A stretch of 64,000 bases of DNA. Source: Micromussa lordhowensis. Lineage: Eukaryota > Cnidaria > Anthozoa > Scleractinia > Lobophylliidae. The notes under the pieces were generated by a model, which was not told the origin of the DNA, did not search any database, and saw only the letters and a list, made by a program, of their open reading frames with translations. A program made the position numbers and the translations under genes. The stretch lies in contig OZ026601.1 in assembly GCA_964020085.1 (NCBI GenBank), forward strand, positions 20,478,930 through 20,542,929. The letters are read 5' to 3'. Below, in pieces: positions 54,579 to 64,000 of this stretch. Each line of letters starts with the position of its first letter. Within the stretch, counting starts at the first letter, position 1.

Positions 54579-55124
54579 GTGAGTGTCAACTACCACATGA
54601 TTCTTCATTTACCTGAGCAAATTTTGAACTGGGGTCCTCCAACAGCATGGTGGTGCTTTCCATATGAGAGACGAATTGGTGAGCTCAGTGACACCCTAAC
54701 AAGTGGAAAATCAGTAGAAGAACAAATCTTTAACCACTTTTTCCTTCAACACTGTGCTGACCACCTACCAATGCCGGTCCTCCCTTGCACAGTTAGTGAA
54801 CAACTTCCAACCGCCATAACACCTCTTTTGGAAACTAAATCTTCGGATTGCACATCAGATTTCTATCAAGCAACATATCTTAGAAGAGTGGCCGAGCATT
54901 TTTTCACTGGAGAGGTAAGTTCCATCCACACCTTTGAGATAACACCGGGTGATCCGTTTGAGTTGGTCGAAAAGGAAGAAGTTTCCCCCTTCAAATTGCC
55001 TAACACTAATTACATAAGAATTTACAAATACTTTACAGTTTTAAGGAGCTTACACTATATAGCCACTTACAGTACTTACAGAACGATACTACAGTACTTA
55101 CGAAGAAATGTACTACAAATATAA
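54579..55124 (+). pseudogene. CACTA-type exon fragment in spacer, copy 5
   Basis: Same frame, spacer T variant. Confidence 0.6.
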
Positions 55125-55284
55125 GCCTACCTCACTAATATGTAATTTACTTGTATTATTTAAATATAATTTTATGTTTTAATATATAAATAAAATTGAC
55201 AACTACAACAAAGATTTCGGCTGGCTTAAAGAAAAGTGCTACAATAAGTGTAAGTGAAAAGAAAAAAATGAAGTGAAGTGAAAT

Positions 55285-58200
55285 TTATAGTAGTTTTTCC
55301 CAGATGGTCAAGAATTTATGCAGCTTTCTTTGCGCGGTATAACTTTGCTTTAAAATATCAAGTTTGTCTTGGAGGCGAAGAAGAAAGCCTTCAAAACATA
55401 AGATGCCGTCACGTGAACTTGTCGCGAAGATGTGGAATTTTGCAATAAGAAGAGTGACATTAAGTGCCTGTTTGTTTTTGATATTATTATGCCAACCGTA
55501 TAGGATATTAGATTCGGTCAAAAAGAGCACTTGATTAAATTTCTGGTACCACCAGCTGGTGAATCTATCCCAAAAAGCTTTAGATACGGTACAGTGGTAC
55601 AGTAGGTGGTTTAATGTTTGCTTTTCAATGGCGCATAAGGAACAAATGTCACTTTCAGTAATACCGGCTCGAAAAAGGCTGGATTTGGTAGGTAAAATGT
55701 GGTGTATTATTTTAAACTGAAAGGCAATTAATTTCGAATCTTTAGTTGTTAGGAAAGGCAACGAGTACACCTTATGGATGCTTTCCTTGGAGAAACCGTA
55801 ATTTAGAATTCTATTCTCTGATGACGGTGGACTTACGTTGTTACTTAGAAGTGTAGCGTAGGCTATACGGGTTGACGGAAGGTCTTCAAGAGGGGCATTT
55901 TGGTACAAGTTGTTTTGACTTAACATAGTCTTCCATTCTGTAGGAATGGCAGCGATGAGGCCATAGTACAGTGTAAAAGGAATATTAATGTTTACTTTAA
56001 GAATGAGCTCGTCCAGTGAGAAAAAGGTGTTGTCTTCTTTTAAGAATTGTTTAATGCGTGTAACCTGAGCCTCAAAAAAGGGTTTGAAAAAAACTGGCTG
56101 GTCTCCGATTAGGATCCGACTATTATTCCAAATGATTTTGTTGTGAATACAGTGGTCTTCCGAAAATTTTTTAGCGTTGTATTCTTGCCAATACTTCAGT
56201 AGTGTGTGGTAAAAAGGTGGAAGGTTGTCAAGGCTGAGATATTTGATATCGTACTGACATTCTGTTAGAAAAGATAAGCCTCCGTATTTGGCAGCAGCGA
56301 ACTCTGGTATTATTTTCCATGCTGAGTGAACGTGTTCAGTGATTCTCTTGATCCAAGCAATTTTCAGCGCTTTATTCATGATTTCAAAATCCATCATTCT
56401 TAATCCACCCTGACTTATGTCGCTTATTATGGTCTTTCGTTTTATTTTGGCTGGTTTCCCTTCCCATATAAAATTCAAAGTTAGTTTGTTTATTTCTTTG
56501 ACGTAAGAATCGGGGATCTCGAGCACGGAGGTGTTATAAATTAGTTTCGACAAACCTAGAGTTTTCACTATTTTGATTCTGCCATGGAGGGTAAGCTTCC
56601 TTCTTTTCCAGTTCTTAAGCGTATTTTCCAATTTGATAATTTTCTCTCCAAAATTCAGATTATTTGCAGCGTCGGAGTTATACGAAAAGAAAATCCCGAG
56701 AGCTTGAATCGGTTCTTGAGGCCATTTAAAATTATATGGCGTATCAGTTTTGTTTCTCCAAGCTCCAAGCCACATCGCTTCTGTTTTACTTGTGTTTATT
56801 TCTAGACCGGAGGTGTCTTTAAATTCATTTAGAAGTTTCAAAAGGTTGACAACAGACTGATGGTCTTTAATGAATACTGTTGTGTCATCGGCGAATTGGG
56901 TTACTTTTATTTCCTTTCGGTCGACGGTGATGCCTTTGATGTCGTTGTTATTTTTCAAAGCCCTCGCAAGAAGCTCAATACCAATTACGAAAAGAAGCCC
57001 TGATAAGGGGCAACCTTGCCTGACGCCTCGATGCAGTTGAAAAAAAGGTGACGCGTGACCATTGTTTAGGACACAGCTGGATACATTGTGGTAGATGACT
57101 TCTATCCATCTTTGAATATCTGGGCCAAAATTGAACAGTCTAAGCGTGGAAAATAGATATTTCCATTTTATTGTGTCAAAAGCTTTTCGGAAATCTAAAA
57201 AAATTGCGATCCCTGGCATATTGAAGCGTTTAGTGAGAAACATGACATCTTGAATCAATCTGATGTTTTCGCCTATATAGCGGCCTTTTACATATCCGGT
57301 TTGGTCGGGATTGATGATTTTGGGCAAGGTTTTTTCTAATCTTTTGGCAATAACTTTGGTAAGTATTTTATAATCAACATTCAATAACGAGATCGGGCGT
57401 AGATTTTCTAGTATGGATTTATCTTTGTTCTTTTTGGGAATAAGAGAGATTATTCCGCGCCGTTGACTGATCGACAGAGAACCTGACTGAAAAGCGAAGT
57501 GGAAACTAGCTAGCAGTTCGGTTCGCAACTCGGGCCAGAAAAATTGGTAGAATTCAGCTGAGAAACCGTCTGTGCCTGGTGTTTTGCATTTTTTGAAATC
57601 CTTTACTGCGTTTAGACATTCGGCCTCTGTAATTGGCCCGTCGCATAATTTTTGATCTTCGAGTGATAAAGGTGTTACCAATTTGGCTTTTAGGAAGTTA
57701 CCTCCCTGGGGGATGTCTTTGTCACTTTCTTTGAGTTGATAAATTGTTTCGTAGAACTTTTTTTGTTCGTCTAGGATGGCTAATTGATCAAAAATGTAGG
57801 TGTTATCGTTTATTTTCAACTTGTCAATGGCTTTTTTGGTTTGGGCACGGTTCTCTAAGCTATAAAAATATCTTGTATTACGTTCGCCTTCTTCATACCA
57901 TCTTACCTTACTCCTGAGGATCGCGCCTTTTGTTTTGAAGTGCATGATTTTTTGCAAACGCAATTTTGCTGCGAGAAGCTCGTTTTGGGCGTGGTTATTG
58001 TTAGGATTTCTTTCTAGACTTAGTTGAAGCTCATTTATTTTATTTTGGAGTGTCATTTCTTCATTTCTGCGTTGTATTGCTTTCGTTTTGGCATATTTTA
58101 CAGTGAAACCCCTTATCTCCATTTTTATAAGATCCCATTTCAAACCTTTGTCTTCAACATTTTCGTATTTGACCTTGTACAGCTCGATGTTTTTGCGAAG

Positions 58201-58992
58201 AGCGATAACATAGTTGTCATCTACAAGTAAAGAATTATTAAATTTCCAGAAACCTGGGCCTCGGTGTTGTTTTTTAAGTCTGGCCTGGAGGTGTAAGGAA
58301 ATTGCAGAATGATCCGTTTCGGGTGCATGAAAAATTTTACACGTCGCATGTAAATTAGCAAGCTCTTCTGAGATTAGAAAGAAATCTAATCTACACTGTA
58401 TCTTATGAGACTTATTTCTCCAAGTGTACGATTCGAGGAGAGGGTTTAACCGACGCCAGATATCGACTAAATTATAAGATGTACACAACTCTTCGATTTC
58501 CTTAATTACAGATACTTTCTGGGTGACCGCGTTTCCACCTTTTTTGTCTTTGTCCGATAAAGCACAATTAAAGTCGCCTCCGATAACAATATTTTCCTGT
58601 GAAAAGTCTTGCAGCTGGTGATGAAGTGATCTAAAAAATTTGGATTGTTGGTTTAAGTCATTTGGGGCATAGATGTTGACTAAAGTTAAGCGTGTATCGT
58701 CAACTGACACGTCCAGAATGATATATCTTCCGCTTTTGTCAGAAATACACTTTTCTATTTTACAATCAAGTTTTGGGTTTATAAGTATCATTACTCCCTT
58801 GCTGTTTGATGTACCATGACTGAAAAAAGCTTTACCACCCCACTCAGCGGACCAAGTGTCTACGGTTAGCTTAGTGCTGTGGGTTTCTTGAAGAAATATA
58901 AATTGAGCGTTTTGGTTATGGATCCACCTAAAAATGGAACGGCGCTTAATCGACTTATTGAGACCTCTTATGTTAATTGAGAGGCACTTCAT
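55285..58992 (-). CDS. LINE ORF2, copy 6: intact endonuclease-reverse transcriptase
   Basis: 1235 codons, identical in protein sequence to copy 3 at 35540-39247, including K437, N794 and L839. With the ORF1 at 59389-60384 it makes a second unit that is complete in coding terms. Its 5' and 3' junctions are with neighbouring units, so whether it can be transcribed from its own promoter is unknown. Confidence 0.95.
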   Translation of the reverse strand: MKCLSINIRGLNKSIKRRSIFRWIHNQNAQFIFLQETHSTKLTVDTWSAEWGGKAFFSHGTSNSKGVMILINPKLDCKIEKCISDKSGRYIILDVSVDDTRLTLVNIYAPNDLNQQSKFFRSLHHQLQDFSQENIVIGGDFNCALSDKDKKGGNAVTQKVSVIKEIEELCTSYNLVDIWRRLNPLLESYTWRNKSHKIQCRLDFFLISEELANLHATCKIFHAPETDHSAISLHLQARLKKQHRGPGFWKFNNSLLVDDNYVIALRKNIELYKVKYENVEDKGLKWDLIKMEIRGFTVKYAKTKAIQRRNEEMTLQNKINELQLSLERNPNNNHAQNELLAAKLRLQKIMHFKTKGAILRSKVRWYEEGERNTRYFYSLENRAQTKKAIDKLKINDNTYIFDQLAILDEQKKFYETIYQLKESDKDIPQGGNFLKAKLVTPLSLEDQKLCDGPITEAECLNAVKDFKKCKTPGTDGFSAEFYQFFWPELRTELLASFHFAFQSGSLSISQRRGIISLIPKKNKDKSILENLRPISLLNVDYKILTKVIAKRLEKTLPKIINPDQTGYVKGRYIGENIRLIQDVMFLTKRFNMPGIAIFLDFRKAFDTIKWKYLFSTLRLFNFGPDIQRWIEVIYHNVSSCVLNNGHASPFFQLHRGVRQGCPLSGLLFVIGIELLARALKNNNDIKGITVDRKEIKVTQFADDTTVFIKDHQSVVNLLKLLNEFKDTSGLEINTSKTEAMWLGAWRNKTDTPYNFKWPQEPIQALGIFFSYNSDAANNLNFGEKIIKLENTLKNWKRRKLTLHGRIKIVKTLGLSKLIYNTSVLEIPDSYVKEINKLTLNFIWEGKPAKIKRKTIISDISQGGLRMMDFEIMNKALKIAWIKRITEHVHSAWKIIPEFAAAKYGGLSFLTECQYDIKYLSLDNLPPFYHTLLKYWQEYNAKKFSEDHCIHNKIIWNNSRILIGDQPVFFKPFFEAQVTRIKQFLKEDNTFFSLDELILKVNINIPFTLYYGLIAAIPTEWKTMLSQNNLYQNAPLEDLPSTRIAYATLLSNNVSPPSSENRILNYGFSKESIHKVYSLPFLTTKDSKLIAFQFKIIHHILPTKSSLFRAGITESDICSLCAIEKQTLNHLLYHCTVSKAFWDRFTSWWYQKFNQVLFLTESNILYGWHNNIKNKQALNVTLLIAKFHIFATSSRDGILCFEGFLLRLQDKLDILKQSYTAQRKLHKFLTIWEKLL

Positions 58993-59388
58993 GTCCAGGT
59001 TTTCAATAGTGTCTATTGATGGTGTGAATAAATTGACTTAAGTTATGCGTAAGTAAGGCAACTTGAAGTGAGATACAGTTTTGACGGCTTTCTTCTATCC
59101 TCAGGGACTGGAGAAATTTGCATTTGTTGAAGTTTTTAGCATAATATAACAGAGTAAAATAAAATGGAAATAGATAAACACTACCTATAGATGAAAACAC
59201 TATAACACTCAAGTAAACAAGGACTGGAATGTTAAAAACATACATCTAAATTTAAACAAGACCTTTTTAATGATCTTGAAAACGCACTAGTTGCGTTTCG
59301 GTCTGGGAATAGCGAATTTAGTTGGATTGGCTGTCAGTTGTTGACATTTGTCCGTCCGCTAAAACGAATTAGTGCACAAACAGCTAAA

Positions 59389-60384
59389 TTAAAGCAGGGA
59401 CAAATCAAGTGGCTCACCAACGGGCCATAATTTACCTCTAATATAAAGTTTATCAGGCTGAGACTTACTGAATGCGGCTTGGATTTTGTTCCTTTTTGCG
59501 AGTTTGAAAACGTCCATTTGTTTTCTTCTTCTCTCTACAATGCCGTGAGGCAAGTCTTGGTACATTCGGAATTCGGTGCCTTTCAGTCGGTGACCAAGAG
59601 AAAGAATGCGTTCACAATCCTTGTAACGCAAAAATCTGGCGATGATGGGCTTTGGTTTTGTATCATTGCTAGCGCCGGATTTCTTTCTGTTTAGGCGGTG
59701 TACACGTTGCAACTCGACCGATCTGGCGTTTTCGTAACCGAGGTGTGTTTCGAGGAAGTTACGAAGCACATTTTCAGTGTCTTCTTGGTGAGCGCCATGG
59801 CCGGTTTCTCCTTGGATATTCTCGAATTTAATGTTCTCTCGCCTGGAATATGCTTCTAGGTAGAGACTTTTATTTTCCAGCTCTTTGATGTTGCTCTCTA
59901 ATTCATTATTTTTCTTAGAAAGTTCGGTCATTTTTAGGTTGGTCTGCTCCTTATATTTATCAAAGCTGTCAGTGGTTTTCCTTTGTTGTTCTTCAGCGAA
60001 ATTCAAACTGTCTTTGAGATCGTTTATGACTTGGTTTGACGTGGCTTGAACACTTTCCAAGGCGCGAATTCGGTCGTCCATTCGAGCGAGTGTATCTTGT
60101 AGGCCTTTGACAGACGTTTCAATTGCATCCAGCTTCTCTAGCTTCGATAAGATTGCTTCCAGTTTTACATCAAGGTTTGCCGGCATCTTTGGTGTTGTTA
60201 AGGAATTGTCGTCTCCTTCGTGGTCAGAAGTCGAGTCGAAATTGAAAGCAGAACTTTTTGGTTTTTTGCTGCTCTTCGACGTTCGGATGGGAGGTGAGGT
60301 TTCCTCCGAAGAAGAGGACAGAAATCTTTTCTTTTCTAATAATTTTTGTATAGTTTGTATAGTTTCAGCCATGAATGGCTGCAA
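59389..60384 (-). CDS. LINE ORF1 protein, copy 6
   Basis: 331 codons, common form; belongs with ORF2 copy 6. Confidence 0.9.
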   Translation of the reverse strand: MQPFMAETIQTIQKLLEKKRFLSSSSEETSPPIRTSKSSKKPKSSAFNFDSTSDHEGDDNSLTTPKMPANLDVKLEAILSKLEKLDAIETSVKGLQDTLARMDDRIRALESVQATSNQVINDLKDSLNFAEEQQRKTTDSFDKYKEQTNLKMTELSKKNNELESNIKELENKSLYLEAYSRRENIKFENIQGETGHGAHQEDTENVLRNFLETHLGYENARSVELQRVHRLNRKKSGASNDTKPKPIIARFLRYKDCERILSLGHRLKGTEFRMYQDLPHGIVERRRKQMDVFKLAKRNKIQAAFSKSQPDKLYIRGKLWPVGEPLDLSLL

Positions 60385-60503
60385 AGTGTAGCTGTTTTAG
60401 CGGACGGCCATAGAAGCACGTCTTTACGCCATTACGTCCCAGGCTCTCTCCCCATTAGACTTGTTGAACTCTTGGATGAGATTCTTGCTTTGGTGAGTAT
60501 TCT

Positions 60504-61049
60504 GTGAGTGTCAACTACCACATGATTCTTCATTTACCTGAGCAAATTTTGAACTGGGGTCCTCCAACAGCATGGTGGTGCTTTCCATATGAGAGACGAA
60601 TTGGTGAGCTCAGTGACACCCTAACAAGTGGAAAATCAGTAGAAGAACAAATCTTTAACCACTTTTTCCTTCAACACTGTGCTGACCACCTACCAATGCC
60701 GGTCCTCCCTTGCACAGTTAGTGAACAACTTCCAACCGCCATAACACCTCTTTTGGAAACTAAATCTTCGGATTGCACATCAGATTTCTATCAAGCAACA
60801 TATCTTAGAAGAGTGGCCGAGCATTTTTTCACTGGAGAGGTAAGTTCCATCCACACCTTTGAGATAACACCGGGTGATCCGTTTGAGTTGGTCGAAAAGG
60901 AAGAAGTTTCCCCCTTCAAATTGCCTAACACTAATTACATAAGAATTTACAAATACTTTACAGTTTTAAGGAGCTTACACTATATAGCCACTTACAGTAC
61001 TTACAGAACGATACTACAGTACTTACGAAGAAATGTACTACAAATATAA
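60504..61049 (+). pseudogene. CACTA-type exon fragment in spacer, copy 6
   Basis: Same frame, spacer T variant. Confidence 0.6.
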
Positions 61050-61209
61050 GCCTACCTCACTAATATGTAATTTACTTGTATTATTTAAATATAATTTTAT
61101 GTTTTAATATATAAATAAAATTGACAACTACAACAAAGATTTCGGCTGGCTTAAAGAAAAGTGCTACAATAAGTGTAAGTGAAAAGAAAAAAATGAAGTG
61201 AAGTGAAAT

Positions 61210-64000
61210 TTATAGTAGTTTTTCCCAGATGGTCAAGAATTTATGCAGCTTTCTTTGCGCGGTATAACTTTGCTTTAAAATATCAAGTTTGTCTTGGAGG
61301 CGAAGAAGAAAGCCTTCAAAACATAAGATGCCGTCACGTGAACTTGTCGCGAAGATGTGGAATTTTGCAATAAGAAGAGTGACATTAAGTGCCTGTTTGT
61401 TTTTGATATTATTATGCCAACCGTATAGGATATTAGATTCGGTCAAAAAGAGCACTTGATTAAATTTCTGGTACCACCAGCTGGTGAATCTATCCCAAAA
61501 AGCTTTAGATACGGTACAGTGGTACAGTAGGTGGTTTAATGTTTGCTTTTCAATGGCGCATAAGGAACAAATGTCACTTTCAGTAATACCGGCTCGAAAA
61601 AGGCTGGATTTGGTAGGTAAAATGTGGTGTATTATTTTAAACTGAAAGGCAATTAATTTCGAATCTTTAGTTGTTAGGAAAGGCAACGAGTACACCTTAT
61701 GGATGCTTTCCTTGGAGAAACCGTAATTTAGAATTCTATTCTCTGATGACGGTGGACTTACGTTGTTACTTAGAAGTGTAGCGTAGGCTATACGGGTTGA
61801 CGGAAGGTCTTCAAGAGGGGCATTTTGGTACAAGTTGTTTTGACTTAACATAGTCTTCCATTCTGTAGGAATGGCAGCGATGAGGCCATAGTACAGTGTA
61901 AAAGGAATATTAATGTTTACTTTAAGAATGAGCTCGTCCAGTGAGAAAAAGGTGTTGTCTTCTTTTAAGAATTGTTTAATGCGTGTAACCTGAGCCTCAA
62001 AAAAGGGTTTGAAAAAAACTGGCTGGTCTCCGATTAGGATCCGACTATTATTCCAAATGATTTTGTTGTGAATACAGTGGTCTTCCGAAAATTTTTTAGC
62101 GTTGTATTCTTGCCAATACTTCAGTAGTGTGTGGTAAAAAGGTGGAAGGTTGTCAAGGCTGAGATATTTGATATCGTACTGACATTCTGTTAGAAAAGAT
62201 AAGCCTCCGTATTTGGCAGCAGCGAACTCTGGTATTATTTTCCATGCTGAGTGAACGTGTTCAGTGATTCTCTTGATCCAAGCAATTTTCAGCGCTTTAT
62301 TCATGATTTCAAAATCCATCATTCTTAATCCACCCTGACTTATGTCGCTTATTATGGTCTTTCGTTTTATTTTGGCTGGTTTCCCTTCCCATATAAAATT
62401 CAAAGTTAGTTTGTTTATTTCTTTGACGTAAGAATCGGGGATCTCGAGCACGGAGGTGTTATAAATTAGTTTCGACAAACCTAGAGTTTTCACTATTTTG
62501 ATTCTGCCATGGAGGGTAAGCTTCCTTCTTTTCCAGTTCTTAAGCGTATTTTCCAATTTGATAATTTTCTCTCCAAAATTCAGATTATTTGCAGCGTCGG
62601 AGTTATACGAAAAGAAAATCCCGAGAGCTTGAATCGGTTCTTGAGGCCATTTAAAATTATATGGCGTATCAGTTTTGTTTCTCCAAGCTCCAAGCCACAT
62701 CGCTTCTGTTTTACTTGTGTTTATTTCTAGACCGGAGGTGTCTTTAAATTCATTTAGAAGTTTCAAAAGGTTGACAACAGACTGATGGTCTTTAATGAAT
62801 ACTGTTGTGTCATCGGCGAATTGGGTTACTTTTATTTCCTTTCGGTCGACGGTGATGCCTTTGATGTCGTTGTTATTTTTCAAAGCCCTCGCAAGAAGCT
62901 CAATACCAATTACGAAAAGAAGCCCTGATAAGGGGCAACCTTGCCTGACGCCTCGATGCAGTTGAAAAAAAGGTGACGCGTGACCATTGTTTAGGACACA
63001 GCTGGATACATTGTGGTAGATGACTTCTATCCATCTTTGAATATCTGGGCCAAAATTGAACAGTCTAAGCGTGGAAAATAGATATTTCCATTTTATTGTG
63101 TCAAAAGCTTTTCGGAAATCTAAAAAAATTGCGATCCCTGGCATATTGAAGCGTTTAGTGAGAAACATGACATCTTGAATCAATCTGATGTTTTCGCCTA
63201 TATAGCGGCCTTTTACATATCCGGTTTGGTCGGGATTGATGATTTTGGGCAAGGTTTTTTCTAATCTTTTGGCAATAACTTTGGTAAGTATTTTATAATC
63301 AACATTCAATAACGAGATCGGGCGTAGATTTTCTAGTATGGATTTATCTTTGTTCTTTTTGTGAATAAGAGAGATTATTCCGCGCCGTTGACTGATCGAC
63401 AGAGAACCTGACTGAAAAGCGAAGTGGAAACTAGCTAGCAGTTCGGTTCGCAACTCGGGCCAGAAAAATTGGTAGAATTCAGCTGAGAAACCGTCTGTGC
63501 CTGGTGTTTTGCATTTTTTGAAATCCTTTACTGCGTTTAGACATTCGGCCTCTGTAATTGGCCCGTCGCATAATTTTTGATCTTCGAGTGATAAAGGTGT
63601 TACCAATTTGGCTTTTAGGAAGTTACCTCCCTGGGGGATGTCTTTGTCACTTTCTTTGAGTTGATAAATTGTTTCGTAGAACTTTTTTTGTTCGTCTAGG
63701 ATGGCTAATTGATCAAAAATGTAGGTGTTATCGTTTATTTTCAACTTGTCAATGGCTTTTTTGGTTTGGGCACGGTTCTCTAAGCTATAAAAATATCTTG
63801 TATTACGTTCGCCTTCTTCATACCATCTTACCTTACTCCTGAGGATCGCGCCTTTTGTTTTGAAGTGCATGATTTTTTGCAAACGCAATTTTGCTGCGAG
63901 AAGCTCGTTTTGGGCGTGGTTATTGTTAGGATTTCTTTCTAGACTTAGTTGAAGCTCATTTATTTTATTTTGGAGTGTCATTTCTTCATTTCTGCGTTGT
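61210..64000 (-). CDS. LINE ORF2, copy 7, running off the window
   Basis: The C-terminal 930 or so codons are present and open; the endonuclease and start lie beyond 64000. It carries P519H (63361-63363), unique in the array, at the entrance to the reverse transcriptase domain, and the K437 haplotype. Confidence 0.9.
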   Translation of the reverse strand, partial: QRRNEEMTLQNKINELQLSLERNPNNNHAQNELLAAKLRLQKIMHFKTKGAILRSKVRWYEEGERNTRYFYSLENRAQTKKAIDKLKINDNTYIFDQLAILDEQKKFYETIYQLKESDKDIPQGGNFLKAKLVTPLSLEDQKLCDGPITEAECLNAVKDFKKCKTPGTDGFSAEFYQFFWPELRTELLASFHFAFQSGSLSISQRRGIISLIHKKNKDKSILENLRPISLLNVDYKILTKVIAKRLEKTLPKIINPDQTGYVKGRYIGENIRLIQDVMFLTKRFNMPGIAIFLDFRKAFDTIKWKYLFSTLRLFNFGPDIQRWIEVIYHNVSSCVLNNGHASPFFQLHRGVRQGCPLSGLLFVIGIELLARALKNNNDIKGITVDRKEIKVTQFADDTTVFIKDHQSVVNLLKLLNEFKDTSGLEINTSKTEAMWLGAWRNKTDTPYNFKWPQEPIQALGIFFSYNSDAANNLNFGEKIIKLENTLKNWKRRKLTLHGRIKIVKTLGLSKLIYNTSVLEIPDSYVKEINKLTLNFIWEGKPAKIKRKTIISDISQGGLRMMDFEIMNKALKIAWIKRITEHVHSAWKIIPEFAAAKYGGLSFLTECQYDIKYLSLDNLPPFYHTLLKYWQEYNAKKFSEDHCIHNKIIWNNSRILIGDQPVFFKPFFEAQVTRIKQFLKEDNTFFSLDELILKVNINIPFTLYYGLIAAIPTEWKTMLSQNNLYQNAPLEDLPSTRIAYATLLSNNVSPPSSENRILNYGFSKESIHKVYSLPFLTTKDSKLIAFQFKIIHHILPTKSSLFRAGITESDICSLCAIEKQTLNHLLYHCTVSKAFWDRFTSWWYQKFNQVLFLTESNILYGWHNNIKNKQALNVTLLIAKFHIFATSSRDGILCFEGFLLRLQDKLDILKQSYTAQRKLHKFLTIWEKLL

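Larger units (their letters stand above)
25842..64000 (-). repeat. Tandem head-to-tail LINE array, 5,925-bp period
   Basis: ORF1 starts lie at 28789, 34714, 40639, 47625, 54459 and 60384. Four intervals are clean multiples or insertion-adjusted: 5925, 5925, 6986 (5925 + 909 + 152), 6834 (5925 + 909) and 5925. The extra lengths are exactly the MITE plus TA and the SINE plus its 11-bp duplication. Units differ by only a handful of substitutions. The left edge lies inside ORF2 at the codon for P519; the right edge is beyond the window. Each unit is LINE ORF1, ORF2 and an 825-bp spacer with a + strand exon-like frame. Confidence 0.97.

Noticed and set aside
25842..64000. Interpretation as a viral or plasmid concatemer
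   Set aside because: The coding content is LINE ORF1 and ORF2 with no capsid, envelope or replication-origin genes, and it is joined to ordinary nuclear DNA on the left.

Overview
The window is animal nuclear DNA, most likely from a cnidarian and probably a stony coral. It is AT-rich, intron-bearing and packed with eukaryotic transposons: a Helentron, an L1/Tx1-type LINE, PIF/Harbinger, DIRS, hAT-like and TA-target elements. A 141-bp SINE fragment at 43998-44138 resembles a repeat I associate from memory with scleractinian corals. There are no prokaryotic genes, CRISPR arrays or rRNA/tRNA genes that I can support.

Region by region. (1) 1-8694: a Helentron-type rolling-circle transposon on the + strand. 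One Rep-helicase-endonuclease polyprotein is split by a single in-frame TGA at 5725-5727. Its N-terminus carries a 2A ribosome-skipping motif, a C76-like cysteine peptidase and six exact 19-residue repeats. (2) 8695-14050: a graveyard of element remnants, namely PIF/Harbinger (10119-10488), DIRS (11914-12314) and a hAT-like MITE (12435-12847), plus a 43-bp palindrome at 10566-10608. (3) 14190-15560: a possible small host gene on the - strand encoding a 40-46 residue secreted acidic peptide. (4) 17503-20940: a satellite of about 320-bp monomers arranged as a three-monomer higher-order repeat of about 961-970 bp. (5) 20941-25841: AT-rich intergenic DNA with a few exon-like segments, a pair of diverged repeats and a 404-bp Harbinger-like MITE with a TTA target duplication.

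(6) 25842-64000 (running off the right edge): a head-to-tail tandem array of a LINE on the - strand with an exact 5,925-bp period. Each unit holds ORF1 (331 aa RNA-binding protein), ORF2 (1235 aa endonuclease-reverse transcriptase) and an 825-bp spacer. The spacer carries, in the opposite orientation, an exon-like fragment of a CACTA/EnSpm-type transposase. The window contains six ORF1 copies and seven ORF2 copies. Two ORF2 copies (35540-39247, 55285-58992) are complete. The others are cut by the left array edge, a W955 nonsense change, a 907-bp MITE (present at the identical site in two neighbouring units), a SINE inside one of those two, or the window edge.

How it fits together. The Helentron polyprotein would nick and replicate its own DNA. 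The LINE proteins would form a ribonucleoprotein that copies its RNA into DNA. The near identity of the units, the fixed period, the co-amplified spacer and the shared MITE site show that the LINE array grew mainly by DNA-level tandem duplication and not by repeated retrotransposition. I could not run database searches; family names rest on motifs visible in the translations.
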